A stretch of DNA of 64,000 nt, taken from the NCBI RefSeq assembly GCF_028473665.1, contig NZ_CP098774.1, positions 248,001 through 312,000 of the forward strand, given 5' to 3'. Positions 41,187 through 49,625 of the stretch are shown piece after piece. Below the pieces are notes generated by a model. That model saw only the letters and a program-made list of their open reading frames with translations. It ran no database searches and was not told where the DNA came from. Numbering within the stretch: position 1 is the stretch's first letter; the number at the start of each line of letters is the position of its first letter. A program made the translations under genes and the position numbers. The DNA is from Sphingomonas sp. QA11. GTDB lineage: Bacteria; Pseudomonadota; Alphaproteobacteria; Sphingomonadales; Sphingomonadaceae.

Positions 41187-41927
41187 ATGACAGCAATGAA
41201 CAACCGCCCCAGCCCCGACGTCGCCCCCACGATCCTGCTGGTCGAAGACGACCCGGCACTGCGCACGCTGTCCACCCGCGCGTTGCAGGAGCATGGCTAT
41301 ATCGTTCGCCCGGCATCCGCCGCGCCCGAGATGTGGCTGGCGCTGAAGGCGGGGCCGGTCGATCTGGTCCTGCTCGACATCATGCTCCCGGGCACCAGCG
41401 GGATCGATCTCTGCCGCCAGCTGCGCAAGACAAGCGACGTGCCGATCATCTTCGTCAGCGCGAAGGGCAGCGAGACCGATCGGGTGATCGGGCTTGAGCT
41501 CGGCGCTGACGATTATCTCGCCAAGCCGTTCGGCACGCGCGAACTCGCGGCGCGAGTCCGGGCAGTGCTTCGCCGCGGGGCGCTCGACCGGCGCAGCGGG
41601 GAGCGCGAGCAGGGCGTGCTCAGCTTCGACGGCTGGACGGTCAACCTGCCGCGCCGCGAGCTGCTGTCCCCCGCCGGCGCGGTGGTCGAGCTGACCGGCG
41701 CCGAATTCGACCTGCTGACCAGCCTGCTCGATCATGCCGGCCGGGTCATCGCGCGCGAGCGGCTGATCGAATTGTCGCGCACCCGGCTGACCGACAGCTC
41801 GGATCGCAGCGTCGACGTGCTGGTCAGCCGGCTGCGGCGCAAGCTGACTCATGGCGATAAAGCGGCGCCGATCGTCACGGTTCGCGGTGTGGGCTATATG
41901 CTGAACACGGGCGTCATCCGTAGTTGA
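41187..41927 (+). CDS. OmpR family response regulator
   Basis: About 246 residues. The receiver domain starts APTILLVEDDPALRTL, phosphoacceptor Asp64 is in DLVLLDIMLPGTSG, the signalling Thr/Ser is in IFVSAKGS and the Lys in DYLAKPFGTRELAARV. The C-terminal winged-helix domain has ELTGAEFDLLTSLLDHAGRV, SVDVLVSRLRRKL and VTVRGVGYML. It controls transcription with the histidine kinase encoded just downstream (TTGA overlap). Start chosen at 41187; 41196 is possible. Confidence 0.93.
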   Translation: MTAMNNRPSPDVAPTILLVEDDPALRTLSTRALQEHGYIVRPASAAPEMWLALKAGPVDLVLLDIMLPGTSGIDLCRQLRKTSDVPIIFVSAKGSETDRVIGLELGADDYLAKPFGTRELAARVRAVLRRGALDRRSGEREQGVLSFDGWTVNLPRRELLSPAGAVVELTGAEFDLLTSLLDHAGRVIARERLIELSRTRLTDSSDRSVDVLVSRLRRKLTHGDKAAPIVTVRGVGYMLNTGVIRS

Positions 41928-43243
41928 AGCATTTCGTGCGCCCGTCGATGGGCCTGCTCGGGCAGGTCGTCGCGATCCTGCTGCTCGTGGTCATTGTCGA
42001 ATTCGCCGCGAGCACCATCTTCTACGAGCGCGCGAGCCATTTTTCGCTAAGCGGTGACCGGGCGCGGCGACTGGCCGAGCATTTGGTCATCGCCCGCCGC
42101 CTGGTCGCCGAGCTTCCCGCCGGCGAACGGCCGGCAATGGCGGCCGAGCTGTCGACCGATCACTATATGATGGCGTGGGAGCGCAGCCGCCCGCCGCCCC
42201 CGCCGCTCGCCCCGTCGCTCGACAGCATGCGCAAGGAGGTCGTCGCCTGGGAGCCGACTCTCGCGCCCACCGACCTCCGCTTTCGCGTGGTGTCGCTCGG
42301 CAGTTCCTCAGTGGTTGTCGGCGGCGTGACTCTTCCCGACGGAAGCTGGCTTCATTTCCAGACGCTGAAGCCGGTCGCCAATCTCGATTTCTCGCCGAGC
42401 CGGATCCTCATCGCGTCGATGCTGGCGATCGCCGCGATGCTGCTGGGCGGATTGCTCATCCGCCGGACGTTGCAGCCAATGCGCCTGCTGGCCGATGCGG
42501 CCGATCGCTTCGGCAGCCCGAACCAGACTCAGGTGCAGGAAGCTGGGCCGGGGGAAGTGCGCCGCGTGATCGGCGCGTTCAATCGCATGCAGGCGCGTAT
42601 TCACCGGCTGATCGTCGATCGCACCCAGGCGCTGGCGGCGGTCGGGCACGATCTGCGCACGCCGCTCGCACGCCTCAGGCTGCGCGCCGACCGTGTGGTC
42701 GAGCCCGACCTGCGCGACACGATCCATGCGGATGTCGCCGAGATGGAGGCGATGGTCTCCTCCCTCCTCGCTTTTCTCGGCGGGGAACAGGATGCCGAGA
42801 AGCCGGTGCTGATCGACCTGGCTGTGCTGTGCGCGACGATCGCCGACAATGCCTGGGATGTCGGTCGCGACGCGCGGTATGTCGGGCCCGATCATCTGAA
42901 CATGCTGATCAGGCCCTCGGCGATGCGGCGGGCGATCGGCAATCTCGTCGAGAACGGTTTGCATTATGGCAATGCCGTCGTGATCACGCTCACCGGCCGG
43001 GCTGAGCATATCGTCATTTGGGTTGACGATGACGGCCCGGGTATCCCGCCGGAATCGCTCGAGGCGGTGCTTGAGCCGTTCGTCCGACTCGACACCGCGC
43101 GCCGCCGCGACACCGTGGGTTTCGGGCTGGGGCTGTCGATCGTGGTGAAGGCGATCGAGAATGAGGGTGGCGCGCTCAGGCTGTCCAACCGGCGCGAAGG
43201 CGGCCTGCGCGCGGAAATCATCCTGCCAACCCGCCAGACATAA
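41924..43243 (+). CDS. Sensor histidine kinase (EnvZ-like)
   Basis: 439 residues from a TTG at 41924 that overlaps the regulator stop (TTGA); the next in-frame ATG is 41948. Two membrane helices (VVAILLLVVIVEFAASTIFY and ILIASMLAIAAMLLGGLLI) flank a ~120-residue periplasmic domain. HAMP follows, then the H-box QALAAVGHDLRTPLARLRLR (His242). N-box: RAIGNLVENGLHYGNA; G boxes: VDDDGPGIP and VGFGLGLSIV. It phosphorylates the upstream regulator. The signal sensed is unknown. Confidence 0.93.
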   Translation: MKHFVRPSMGLLGQVVAILLLVVIVEFAASTIFYERASHFSLSGDRARRLAEHLVIARRLVAELPAGERPAMAAELSTDHYMMAWERSRPPPPPLAPSLDSMRKEVVAWEPTLAPTDLRFRVVSLGSSSVVVGGVTLPDGSWLHFQTLKPVANLDFSPSRILIASMLAIAAMLLGGLLIRRTLQPMRLLADAADRFGSPNQTQVQEAGPGEVRRVIGAFNRMQARIHRLIVDRTQALAAVGHDLRTPLARLRLRADRVVEPDLRDTIHADVAEMEAMVSSLLAFLGGEQDAEKPVLIDLAVLCATIADNAWDVGRDARYVGPDHLNMLIRPSAMRRAIGNLVENGLHYGNAVVITLTGRAEHIVIWVDDDGPGIPPESLEAVLEPFVRLDTARRRDTVGFGLGLSIVVKAIENEGGALRLSNRREGGLRAEIILPTRQT

Positions 43244-43340
43244 TTCCTTACAGACATGCGGCATCGCAGCAAAACTGCGATCCTAGATACCCTCCCTAAG
43301 CCGCGTCCGAAATGTTGGACGCGGTATCAGGAGTCCAACA

Positions 43341-44039
43341 GTGAACGACCTTATTGGCCGCGTCATCAGTTTCGAAAAGCAGGTGTTTCCCAATCATAGC
43401 GCGCTCTTCGCGCAGCTCGTGAGCGACGGGCAGAGCCCCAAGGCGCTGATGATATCCTGCGCCGATTCGCGCGTGGTGCCCGAGCAGATCCTCCAGGCCG
43501 GCCCTGGCGAGCTGTTCGTCTGCCGCAATGCGGGCAACATCGTCCCGCCCTTTTCCAATCACAATGGCGGCGTGTCCTCCACGGTCGAATATGCCGTGAT
43601 GGCGCTCGGTGTGCGCGACATCATCGTGTGCGGCCATGCCGATTGCGGCGCGATGAAGGCGCTGATGAACCCCGCCGGGCTCGAGCGCATGCCCAATGTT
43701 GCTGCATGGCTGCGCCACAGCGACGCCGCATGTTCCGTGGTGAACGACTGCTATCCGTCCGACATGGAGGATGCAGAGCGTGTCCGTGCCGCCGCGCTCG
43801 AGAATGTCGTCGCCCAGATCGCGCATCTGCGCACTCATCCGTCGGTCGCCTCGGCGATCGCGCGTGGCGAACTGGCGCTGCACGGCTGGTTCGTCGACAT
43901 CCGCGAGGGCGTGATCCTTGCCCTTGACGGCGAGACCGGCCGTTTCGCCACCATCGCCGACGACCGTCCCATTCCGGTCGCTCTGGTGGCGGCGCAGCGC
44001 CTCGCCGCCAGCTCCCACGCGCTGGAGGCGGCGGAATGA
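43341..44039 (+). CDS. Beta-class carbonic anhydrase
   Basis: 232 residues. Zinc ligands are Cys40 (ISCADSR, with the Asp42-Arg44 dyad), His99 and Cys102 (IIVCGHADCGAMKAL). CRNAGNIVPPF and SSTVEYAVMALGV are conserved. It interconverts CO2 and bicarbonate in the cytoplasm. The stop overlaps the start of the SulP transporter (ATGA), so the two form a CO2/bicarbonate module. Confidence 0.95.
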   Translation: MNDLIGRVISFEKQVFPNHSALFAQLVSDGQSPKALMISCADSRVVPEQILQAGPGELFVCRNAGNIVPPFSNHNGGVSSTVEYAVMALGVRDIIVCGHADCGAMKALMNPAGLERMPNVAAWLRHSDAACSVVNDCYPSDMEDAERVRAAALENVVAQIAHLRTHPSVASAIARGELALHGWFVDIREGVILALDGETGRFATIADDRPIPVALVAAQRLAASSHALEAAE

Positions 44040-45544
44040 AGATCGCCGGTTTTGAGATGCCGTCGTTCGGCGTCATCTCGCGTGACTTCACGGCCTCGAT
44101 CGTTGTTTTCCTCGTCGCGATGCCCCTCTGCATGGGCATCGCGGTCGCCTCCGGCGTGCCGCCCGAAAGAGGCCTGATCACCGGCATCATCGGCGGTGTC
44201 GTGGTCGGTTTCCTCGCCGGATCGCCCCTTCAGGTCAGCGGCCCCGCCGCTGGCCTCGCGGTCATCGTGTTCGAGCTCGTGCGCGACAAGGGCCTCTCTG
44301 CGCTTGGCCCGATCCTGATTCTTGCCGGCATTATCCAGGTCATCGCCGGTATCGCGAAGCTTGGCGGCTGGTTCCGCGCGATCTCGCCCGCCGTGGTGCA
44401 CGGCATGCTCGCGGGCATCGGCGTGCTGATCGTGGTCGGCCAGTTCCATGTGCTGTTCGACGCGACCCCGCTGTCGAGCGGCCTCGCCAACATTGCGGCG
44501 ATGCCGGGCCGGCTGCTTGGCCTGTCGTTCGACGTCTCGGGGGTCGAGCGTGCCTTCGCGATCGGCCTGCTGACGATCCTAACTATGCTTGGCTGGGAGC
44601 GCTTCCGCCCCGCGGCCCTGAAGCAGGTACCCGGCGCGCTGCTCGGCGTGCTGGCCGGTACGCTGGTCGCATTCAGCCTCGGCCTCGACGTGAGCCGGGT
44701 CAACGTACCCCAGTCTATCGCCTCGGCGATCGCGCTGCCGGGCCCGGACCTGCTACAGAAGTGGATGGACCCGTCGATCCTGGTGGCGGCACTCGCCATC
44801 GCGTTCATCGCCAGCGCCGAGACGCTGCTGTCGGCTGCCGCGGTCGACAAGATGCATGATGGCGTCCGGACCAACTACAACAAGGAATTGCGTGCCCAGG
44901 GCATCGGCAACCTGCTGTGCGGCCTCGCCGGCGCCCTGCCGATGACCGGCGTGATCGTGCGCAGCTCGGCCAACGTGCAGGCAGGCGCTAAGACGCGCCT
45001 GTCGACCATCCTTCACGGTACCTGGATCCTCGGCTTCGTCGCGCTGCTGCCGTGGCTGTTGCGTGAGATCCCGATGGCGGCGCTCGGCGCCGTGCTGGTG
45101 GTGACCGGCTGGCGTCTGGTGGGCATCGCGCATGTCCGCCATCTGTTCGGCAGCTACGGCATGTTGCCCGCCGCGATCTGGGCCATCACCCTGATCCTGG
45201 TCGTGGTGGAAGACCTGCTGACCGGCGTGCTGGTCGGTATCGCGCTCTCGCTGCTCGAACTGATCCCGCATGTCCGCCGCCTGCGCCTGAAGGTCGCATC
45301 GGAGGACGGGGGCAGGGCAGTGCAGCTTTCGGGCAGCGCGACCTTTGTGACCCTGCCCAAGCTGTCGGACGCCCTGGAAGGGCTGCCGTCAGGGGAGAAG
45401 GTGCGGCTCGACGTGTCGAAGCTGTCGACCATCGACCATACGTGCGCCGAGTTGCTCAAGGACTGGCTGGTCCGCCGTCGTGCCGCCGGCCATCCGGTGG
45501 ACGTCGTCGGGGCTTCCCCCAAGTTCGCGGGGTTAGCCGCTTGA
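44036..45544 (+). CDS. SulP family anion (probably bicarbonate) transporter
   Basis: 502 residues with roughly eleven hydrophobic helices. Blocks SIVVFLVAMPLCMGIAVASG and GLITGIIGGVVVGFLAGSPL, QVSGPAAGLAVIVFELV, and the SLC26/SulP motif region RAQGIGNLLCGLAGALPMTG are clear. A C-terminal STAS domain (residues ~410-500: ATFVTLPKLSDALEGLP, DVSKLSTIDHTCAELLKDWL) is present. SulP proteins move sulfate or bicarbonate; coupling to carbonic anhydrase by a 4-base overlap suggests bicarbonate uptake, as in BicA-like systems. This is inferred from context. Confidence 0.92.
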   Translation: MKIAGFEMPSFGVISRDFTASIVVFLVAMPLCMGIAVASGVPPERGLITGIIGGVVVGFLAGSPLQVSGPAAGLAVIVFELVRDKGLSALGPILILAGIIQVIAGIAKLGGWFRAISPAVVHGMLAGIGVLIVVGQFHVLFDATPLSSGLANIAAMPGRLLGLSFDVSGVERAFAIGLLTILTMLGWERFRPAALKQVPGALLGVLAGTLVAFSLGLDVSRVNVPQSIASAIALPGPDLLQKWMDPSILVAALAIAFIASAETLLSAAAVDKMHDGVRTNYNKELRAQGIGNLLCGLAGALPMTGVIVRSSANVQAGAKTRLSTILHGTWILGFVALLPWLLREIPMAALGAVLVVTGWRLVGIAHVRHLFGSYGMLPAAIWAITLILVVVEDLLTGVLVGIALSLLELIPHVRRLRLKVASEDGGRAVQLSGSATFVTLPKLSDALEGLPSGEKVRLDVSKLSTIDHTCAELLKDWLVRRRAAGHPVDVVGASPKFAGLAA

Positions 45545-45700
45545 GCAATGATTCGTTACGAAGCGGCAACCTAGACGAGGTGGCCGCCAGATAAAGCAGG
45601 AGTGTCCGGACCGACCGTTTCCGATCCTCATTCCCCAGGAGGATGAGAGAAATGGCGGTCCGGGCCGCAGTAGGGACCCTATCCAAAAAAGGGGTGTCCC

Positions 45701-46516
45701 ATGAAAACTCTCTATTTCGTCAGCGCTGCCATGTTCACCATGGTCGCCGTGCCTGCCGCCGCGCAGGACACCGCGCCGCCGCCACCCGTCACCGTCTCCG
45801 GCAGCGTCGCGCTCGTTACCGACTACAGGTTCCGCGGCGTATCCCAGTCGGACAAGGAAATGGCCATCCAGGGCGGCATCACTGTCGCGCATGAGAGTGG
45901 TTTCTATGCCGGCGTTTGGGGATCGAACCTCGCCGGCTGGGGCACGTTCGGCGGCTCCAACATGGAGCTCGACCTTATTGGGGGGTATAAAAGGTCGTTC
46001 GGTGGCGCCACGGTCGATGTCGGCCTGACCTGGTACATGTATCCGGGCGGCGCCGACCTGACCGACTTCGCCGAGCCCTATGTGAAGGTCAGCGGCACGG
46101 TCGGCCCCGTCAACCTGCTGGCCGGTGTCGCCTATGCGCCCAAGCAGAAGGCGCTGGGCAATTTCTCCAACACGCCGCAGAGCCGCGGGCAGAGCGAGGA
46201 CAATCTGTACCTCTGGGGCGATGTGAGCGCCGGGGTCCCGGGCACGCCGATCACCGCGAAGGCGCATCTCGGCTATTCGGACGGCAATCCCGGCCTTGGC
46301 CCGAACGGCACCAGCGTGGCCCCGACCGGCAAATATGTCGATTGGCTGCTCGGCGTCGATTATGTGCTGGGGCCGGTCACGCTCGGCGCCGCCTATGTGG
46401 ATACCAATATCGGCAAGGCGGAGGCGGCCTATCTTCAGCCGAACTTCTCGAGCACGAAGGACGGATCGTCGATCGCTGGCAGCAGGGTCGTGCTGTCGGT
46501 AACCGCAGCCTTCTGA
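45701..46516 (+). CDS. TorF family putative porin
   Basis: 271 residues. Signal peptide MKTLYFVSAAMFTMVAVPAAA. The mature part is beta-strand rich: VTVSGSVALVTDYRFRGVSQ, MAIQGGITVAHESGFYAGVW, MELDLIGGYKRSFGGATVDV, VTLGAAYVDTNIGKAEAAYL and terminal Phe (VVLSVTAAF), typical of outer-membrane barrels. YRFRGVSQSD is the family hallmark (TIGR02001). It would be an outer-membrane channel of unknown substrate, following the carbonic anhydrase/SulP operon by about 156 bases. Confidence 0.9.
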   Translation: MKTLYFVSAAMFTMVAVPAAAQDTAPPPPVTVSGSVALVTDYRFRGVSQSDKEMAIQGGITVAHESGFYAGVWGSNLAGWGTFGGSNMELDLIGGYKRSFGGATVDVGLTWYMYPGGADLTDFAEPYVKVSGTVGPVNLLAGVAYAPKQKALGNFSNTPQSRGQSEDNLYLWGDVSAGVPGTPITAKAHLGYSDGNPGLGPNGTSVAPTGKYVDWLLGVDYVLGPVTLGAAYVDTNIGKAEAAYLQPNFSSTKDGSSIAGSRVVLSVTAAF

Positions 46517-46527
46517 CGCCAGGGGAA

Positions 46528-46556
46528 GCGCCGCCATGGCTGGTCCATGGCGGCGC
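46528..46556. terminator. Hairpin between convergent porin and cytochrome genes
   Basis: GCGCCGCCATGG (46528-46539) pairs perfectly with CCATGGCGGCGC (46545-46556). It starts 12 bases after the porin stop and ends 7 bases before the minus-strand cytochrome stop at 46563, so both can use it. Confidence 0.75.
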
Positions 46557-46562
46557 CTCCCG

Positions 46563-48260
46563 TTATTGCTTCGGCTTGGCGGCCACCGATTTCGCCGGGG
46601 CAACCCCGCCGGCATAACTGGCCTTTTGGGCAAGCAGCCAGGAGAAGTCGGCGCCCAGCTGGCCGGATTGAGTGCCTTTGCCGGTCGCCGGATCATAGCT
46701 TGTCCAGATATTGGCCGAGCTATGGCAACCGGTGCAGCTTTCGGTGATGAACGACAGGGTGTTGATGCCCGGCTTCACTGGCTTGCCAAGCTTGTTCAGC
46801 GCGCTGTTCCACACCGGCGGTTCGACCGCGCCGGTCGGGCAGGTGAATGAATCCGGCGTCTCCTCGCTCTTGCAGGCGGGCTGGTTGCCCTTCTGGAAAT
46901 AGGTTTCCATCGTGATGTTGGTGAGGAAGGTCGGGGTTGGCCGTCCGCCGGGCTTGTTGGTCACCGCGTCGGGCAGGCCGCCGTCCCAGGCGGACGGCGC
47001 CGCGCCCGGATCGGTCGGCCACTGGGTGTCGATCAGCTGATAATATTGCCAGACGCTGCCCATCTTCTTCAGCGCAGCCTGCGCCTGCGCGTTCAGCGCG
47101 ACCTTGTCACCGGGAATCGGGATGGCGCGCCATGCCTGGGTTGGGATGCGCGGATAAACGCCACCAACCTTCTGCGGGAGCTGGTTGACCGCGCAACCCG
47201 GGCAGTTCGTGTCGACGAAGGATGGGCTCAGCTTCGGATGGGCGACCGGATCGACATCGAGATTGTCGACCTGTTCGAAGGTCGACCAGATCCATTGCGG
47301 CGAGGTTGAGCTCTTGTGGCCGATATGCATGCCGACCATGCCGACCGTCACCTTGCGCTCGACCTGGGCACCGTCCGCCCCCTGGTCGATCACCACGGCG
47401 GGCATGGTGTAGAAGCGGCTGAAATCGTCCTTGCCCTCCTTCAGGATTCGCCAGGCGAACTTCAGCTCGGTCGAGCCGCTCCAGTCCTTGTCCGGCGTGC
47501 CGAACGGCATGCCGACCTTGCCGCCGCCCTGGGTGAAGGCGACCTGTCCGTTGATGTTGTACAGGCGGTTCGCGCAGAGATAATCGACCTCGTTCGGGTC
47601 GATCACGATCTCATAATAGACGAACTCGCCATTCTGATCGATCAGCGGTCCCGAGAATGCCTGCTGGATGTCGCCGAGGTTCGAGGCATTCAGTTCGCCC
47701 ACTGCCGAGATCACGCCGAGGAAGCGTGTCAGGCGCGGATCGGCATTTGCCGTGGCCTGGGCGGAAAAGGCCTTGAGGCCGCGGCTGACCGGCTTGCTCA
47801 GGTCGCGGCGCAGCACGAGGGTGCGCTCGCCGGTCTTCAATCCGCAGGCGGCCGGGGTCGCGCCATCGGCCTGGAAGATCGAGCTCGAATTATGCCACAA
47901 CGTCCAGCGCGGCGCACCGAAACCGGTGTCGGTGATCTTCGGTGCTGCCTTGCCTGCATTGTCCGTCGGCCAGTTCAGCGCAACGAACATCTGCCAAGAA
48001 TAGAGATCGAACTCGCGCTGCACCTCGGCGAATTTCTTCTCGCCTTCGAGCTTCTTCTTGAGCGCGATGTCGACATCGCCCGGGAATTGTGCCGTCACTT
48101 CCGGCGCGAAATCGGGGAAGGCGGCGAGATAGGATGGCCCGGACGGTCTTGCCGGCGTTACCGTGCAGGCGGCAAGCAGGCCGATCCCGGCGATCGTCGC
48201 CATCGCGGCGGCCGCGCCACGCCGGCTGACCCGACGTCCCTTGATCGAAAATCTCATCAT
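46563..48260 (-). CDS. c-type haem lipoprotein, unknown function
   Basis: 565 residues. The N-terminal MMRFSIKGRRVSRRGAAAAM...IGLLAACTV is a lipoprotein-type signal (LLAAC). Near residue 508, SCTGCHSSANIW is a single C-x-x-C-H haem c site. Other notable parts are FDLYSWQMFVALNWP, MHIGHKSSTSPQWIWSTFE and DTNCPGCAVNQLPQ, a second Cys pair without His. I recall large hypothetical proteobacterial proteins with WQMFVALNWP and a late CxxCH, but not a function. It is probably attached to a membrane facing the periplasm, and could pass electrons. Nothing nearby names a partner. Confidence 0.7.
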   Translation of the reverse strand: MMRFSIKGRRVSRRGAAAAMATIAGIGLLAACTVTPARPSGPSYLAAFPDFAPEVTAQFPGDVDIALKKKLEGEKKFAEVQREFDLYSWQMFVALNWPTDNAGKAAPKITDTGFGAPRWTLWHNSSSIFQADGATPAACGLKTGERTLVLRRDLSKPVSRGLKAFSAQATANADPRLTRFLGVISAVGELNASNLGDIQQAFSGPLIDQNGEFVYYEIVIDPNEVDYLCANRLYNINGQVAFTQGGGKVGMPFGTPDKDWSGSTELKFAWRILKEGKDDFSRFYTMPAVVIDQGADGAQVERKVTVGMVGMHIGHKSSTSPQWIWSTFEQVDNLDVDPVAHPKLSPSFVDTNCPGCAVNQLPQKVGGVYPRIPTQAWRAIPIPGDKVALNAQAQAALKKMGSVWQYYQLIDTQWPTDPGAAPSAWDGGLPDAVTNKPGGRPTPTFLTNITMETYFQKGNQPACKSEETPDSFTCPTGAVEPPVWNSALNKLGKPVKPGINTLSFITESCTGCHSSANIWTSYDPATGKGTQSGQLGADFSWLLAQKASYAGGVAPAKSVAAKPKQ

Positions 48261-48443
48261 CGTCCCCTCGTTTTCGAATTCCGGTTCGAAATTCGGCGAC
48301 GGTGACGCTGTCGCCGGCATGGCGCCGCCCGCGGCACAAGGCAGGGGCGCGACAGCCGGACGATATGGCCGAAGGGTGTTTATGCAACGGGAGACGAAAT
48401 CGTTTCGGTTGCAAATCGGTCCGTGAGGCAGGCAGCTGCCCGC

Positions 48444-48809
48444 TTATAGCGCGCCCGGCCGGACGATGCTCATCATGCCGCCGGGCTGGAGCACGACGAC
48501 CCAGTCGAGCGCCCGCAGGTCCTTGTCGGCTGCGCAATGCGCGATCCAGGCATGGCGGCCCTTCACCGGCGCATGCGCCGACGACCCCGTTACCGCCGAA
48601 CATTCGCCACCCGCGTCCTTGATCGCCTTGAGCAGCACGGAGTCGCGCTGCTTGTCGGTCAGTGCGTTGATTCGATCAGCGTAATAATCCTTTTCGGCGG
48701 GCGGCGCGGGTGATGCCGCGGCGGTGACGGCGTTGTCCGGCGCCGGTGCCTGCTCGCATCCGCCGAGCGCGAGGAGGATCAGCGCGGAGGTCAGGGCCTG
48801 GGTCTTCAT
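48444..48809 (-). CDS. Small lipoprotein, unknown
   Basis: 121 residues. MKTQALTSALILLALGGCEQ is a lipoprotein signal with lipobox LGGC. The mature part has DKQRDSVLLKAIKDAGGECS, AVTGSSAHAPVKGRHAWIAH and CAADKDLRALDWVVVLQPGG. Two Cys (GECS, AHCA) may pair. It lies between the c-type haem protein and the sulfotransferase-like gene on the same strand. Similar lipoproteins with a KDAGGEC block are common in sphingomonads; no function is known. Confidence 0.75.
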   Translation of the reverse strand: MKTQALTSALILLALGGCEQAPAPDNAVTAAASPAPPAEKDYYADRINALTDKQRDSVLLKAIKDAGGECSAVTGSSAHAPVKGRHAWIAHCAADKDLRALDWVVVLQPGGMMSIVRPGAL

Positions 48810-48869
48810 TGATGCGAACTCCGATTGGGCTGGCTTTGTCTAAACCCGGCCGGTCGCAAATCCAAACCT

Positions 48870-49625
48870 TCAGGTCCGGCGTTTCGCGCGCGCCGGCTGC
48901 AACAGGGTCCGGTGGCGTTCGAACAGGGCGATATCCTCGGCGAAGAAGCGGGTCAGGTCCGCCACGCCGTAGGGTGACCCGGGACGCTGGGGACCGGCAT
49001 TGACCTTCCTGTCGTTGACGATTCGCGTGCCGAGCCCGGCGTTGAGCAGGTCGAGCGACCTGTCCATCGCCTCGACCACGCCGACCATGTCGTACCGGTC
49101 CAGATCTTTCGGCAGGAAGAACATCTCGTCGATCGGCCCGAAGGCGCCGCCGTCGCGGTCGAACCTGATCCGCCCGCCGCAATCGAGGAAGCGCCGGACA
49201 AACGCCTCTATGTCGAGACTGAACATCTCGACCATTTCCGGATAGCGGTCGCGGTAGCGCACGATGCCGGTGCCAACGTCCGACTGCCCCTCCACGAGGT
49301 GGTGGCGCCCGTAATAATAGGTCGAATAGAAGCGGTCGACCGGGTGGCGGATGAAGGTGAAGAGATAATCACCCTCTTCCCGCTCAAGCTTCTCGGCCCC
49401 GAACACGCCGAAGGAAATGTCCACCTTGCGCAATCGTTGAAGATCGAACCGGCACAATTTCTCGCCCGGCGGCTCGAACAGGATCGGAAGCCGGCCGGGC
49501 GGCTGGGCGGTGAAGAGCTGCATCGGCTCGTAATATTGACGGGCGTACCGGCGCCGGAACTCGCCGAGCAGCTTCATCGTGAGGAAACGTCGCGCCGCCT
49601 TGGGCAGGCTGTGGAAGACGATCAT
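48870..49625 (-). CDS. Sulfotransferase-like protein (last gene of the candidate RiPP-like cluster)
   Basis: 251 residues with no signal peptide. The N-terminal loop MIVFHSLPKAARRFL stands where sulfotransferases have H-x-P-K-[TC]-G-[TS], so the PAPS 5'-phosphosulfate loop is divergent. The second PAPS site, FTFIRHPVDRFYSTYYY, matches the RxPxxRxxSxY pattern well. VVEAMDRSLDLLN fits the later helix. It could sulfate tyrosines or sugars, or bind a nucleotide without transferring. It overlaps the protease gene by 4 bases (ATGA), so it belongs to that operon. Confidence 0.7.
   Translation of the reverse strand: MIVFHSLPKAARRFLTMKLLGEFRRRYARQYYEPMQLFTAQPPGRLPILFEPPGEKLCRFDLQRLRKVDISFGVFGAEKLEREEGDYLFTFIRHPVDRFYSTYYYGRHHLVEGQSDVGTGIVRYRDRYPEMVEMFSLDIEAFVRRFLDCGGRIRFDRDGGAFGPIDEMFFLPKDLDRYDMVGVVEAMDRSLDLLNAGLGTRIVNDRKVNAGPQRPGSPYGVADLTRFFAEDIALFERHRTLLQPARAKRRT

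Noticed and set aside
45701..46516. Porin as an autotransporter or OmpA-like protein
   Set aside because: No passenger or peptidoglycan-binding domain; YRFRGVSQSD and size fit the TorF family.
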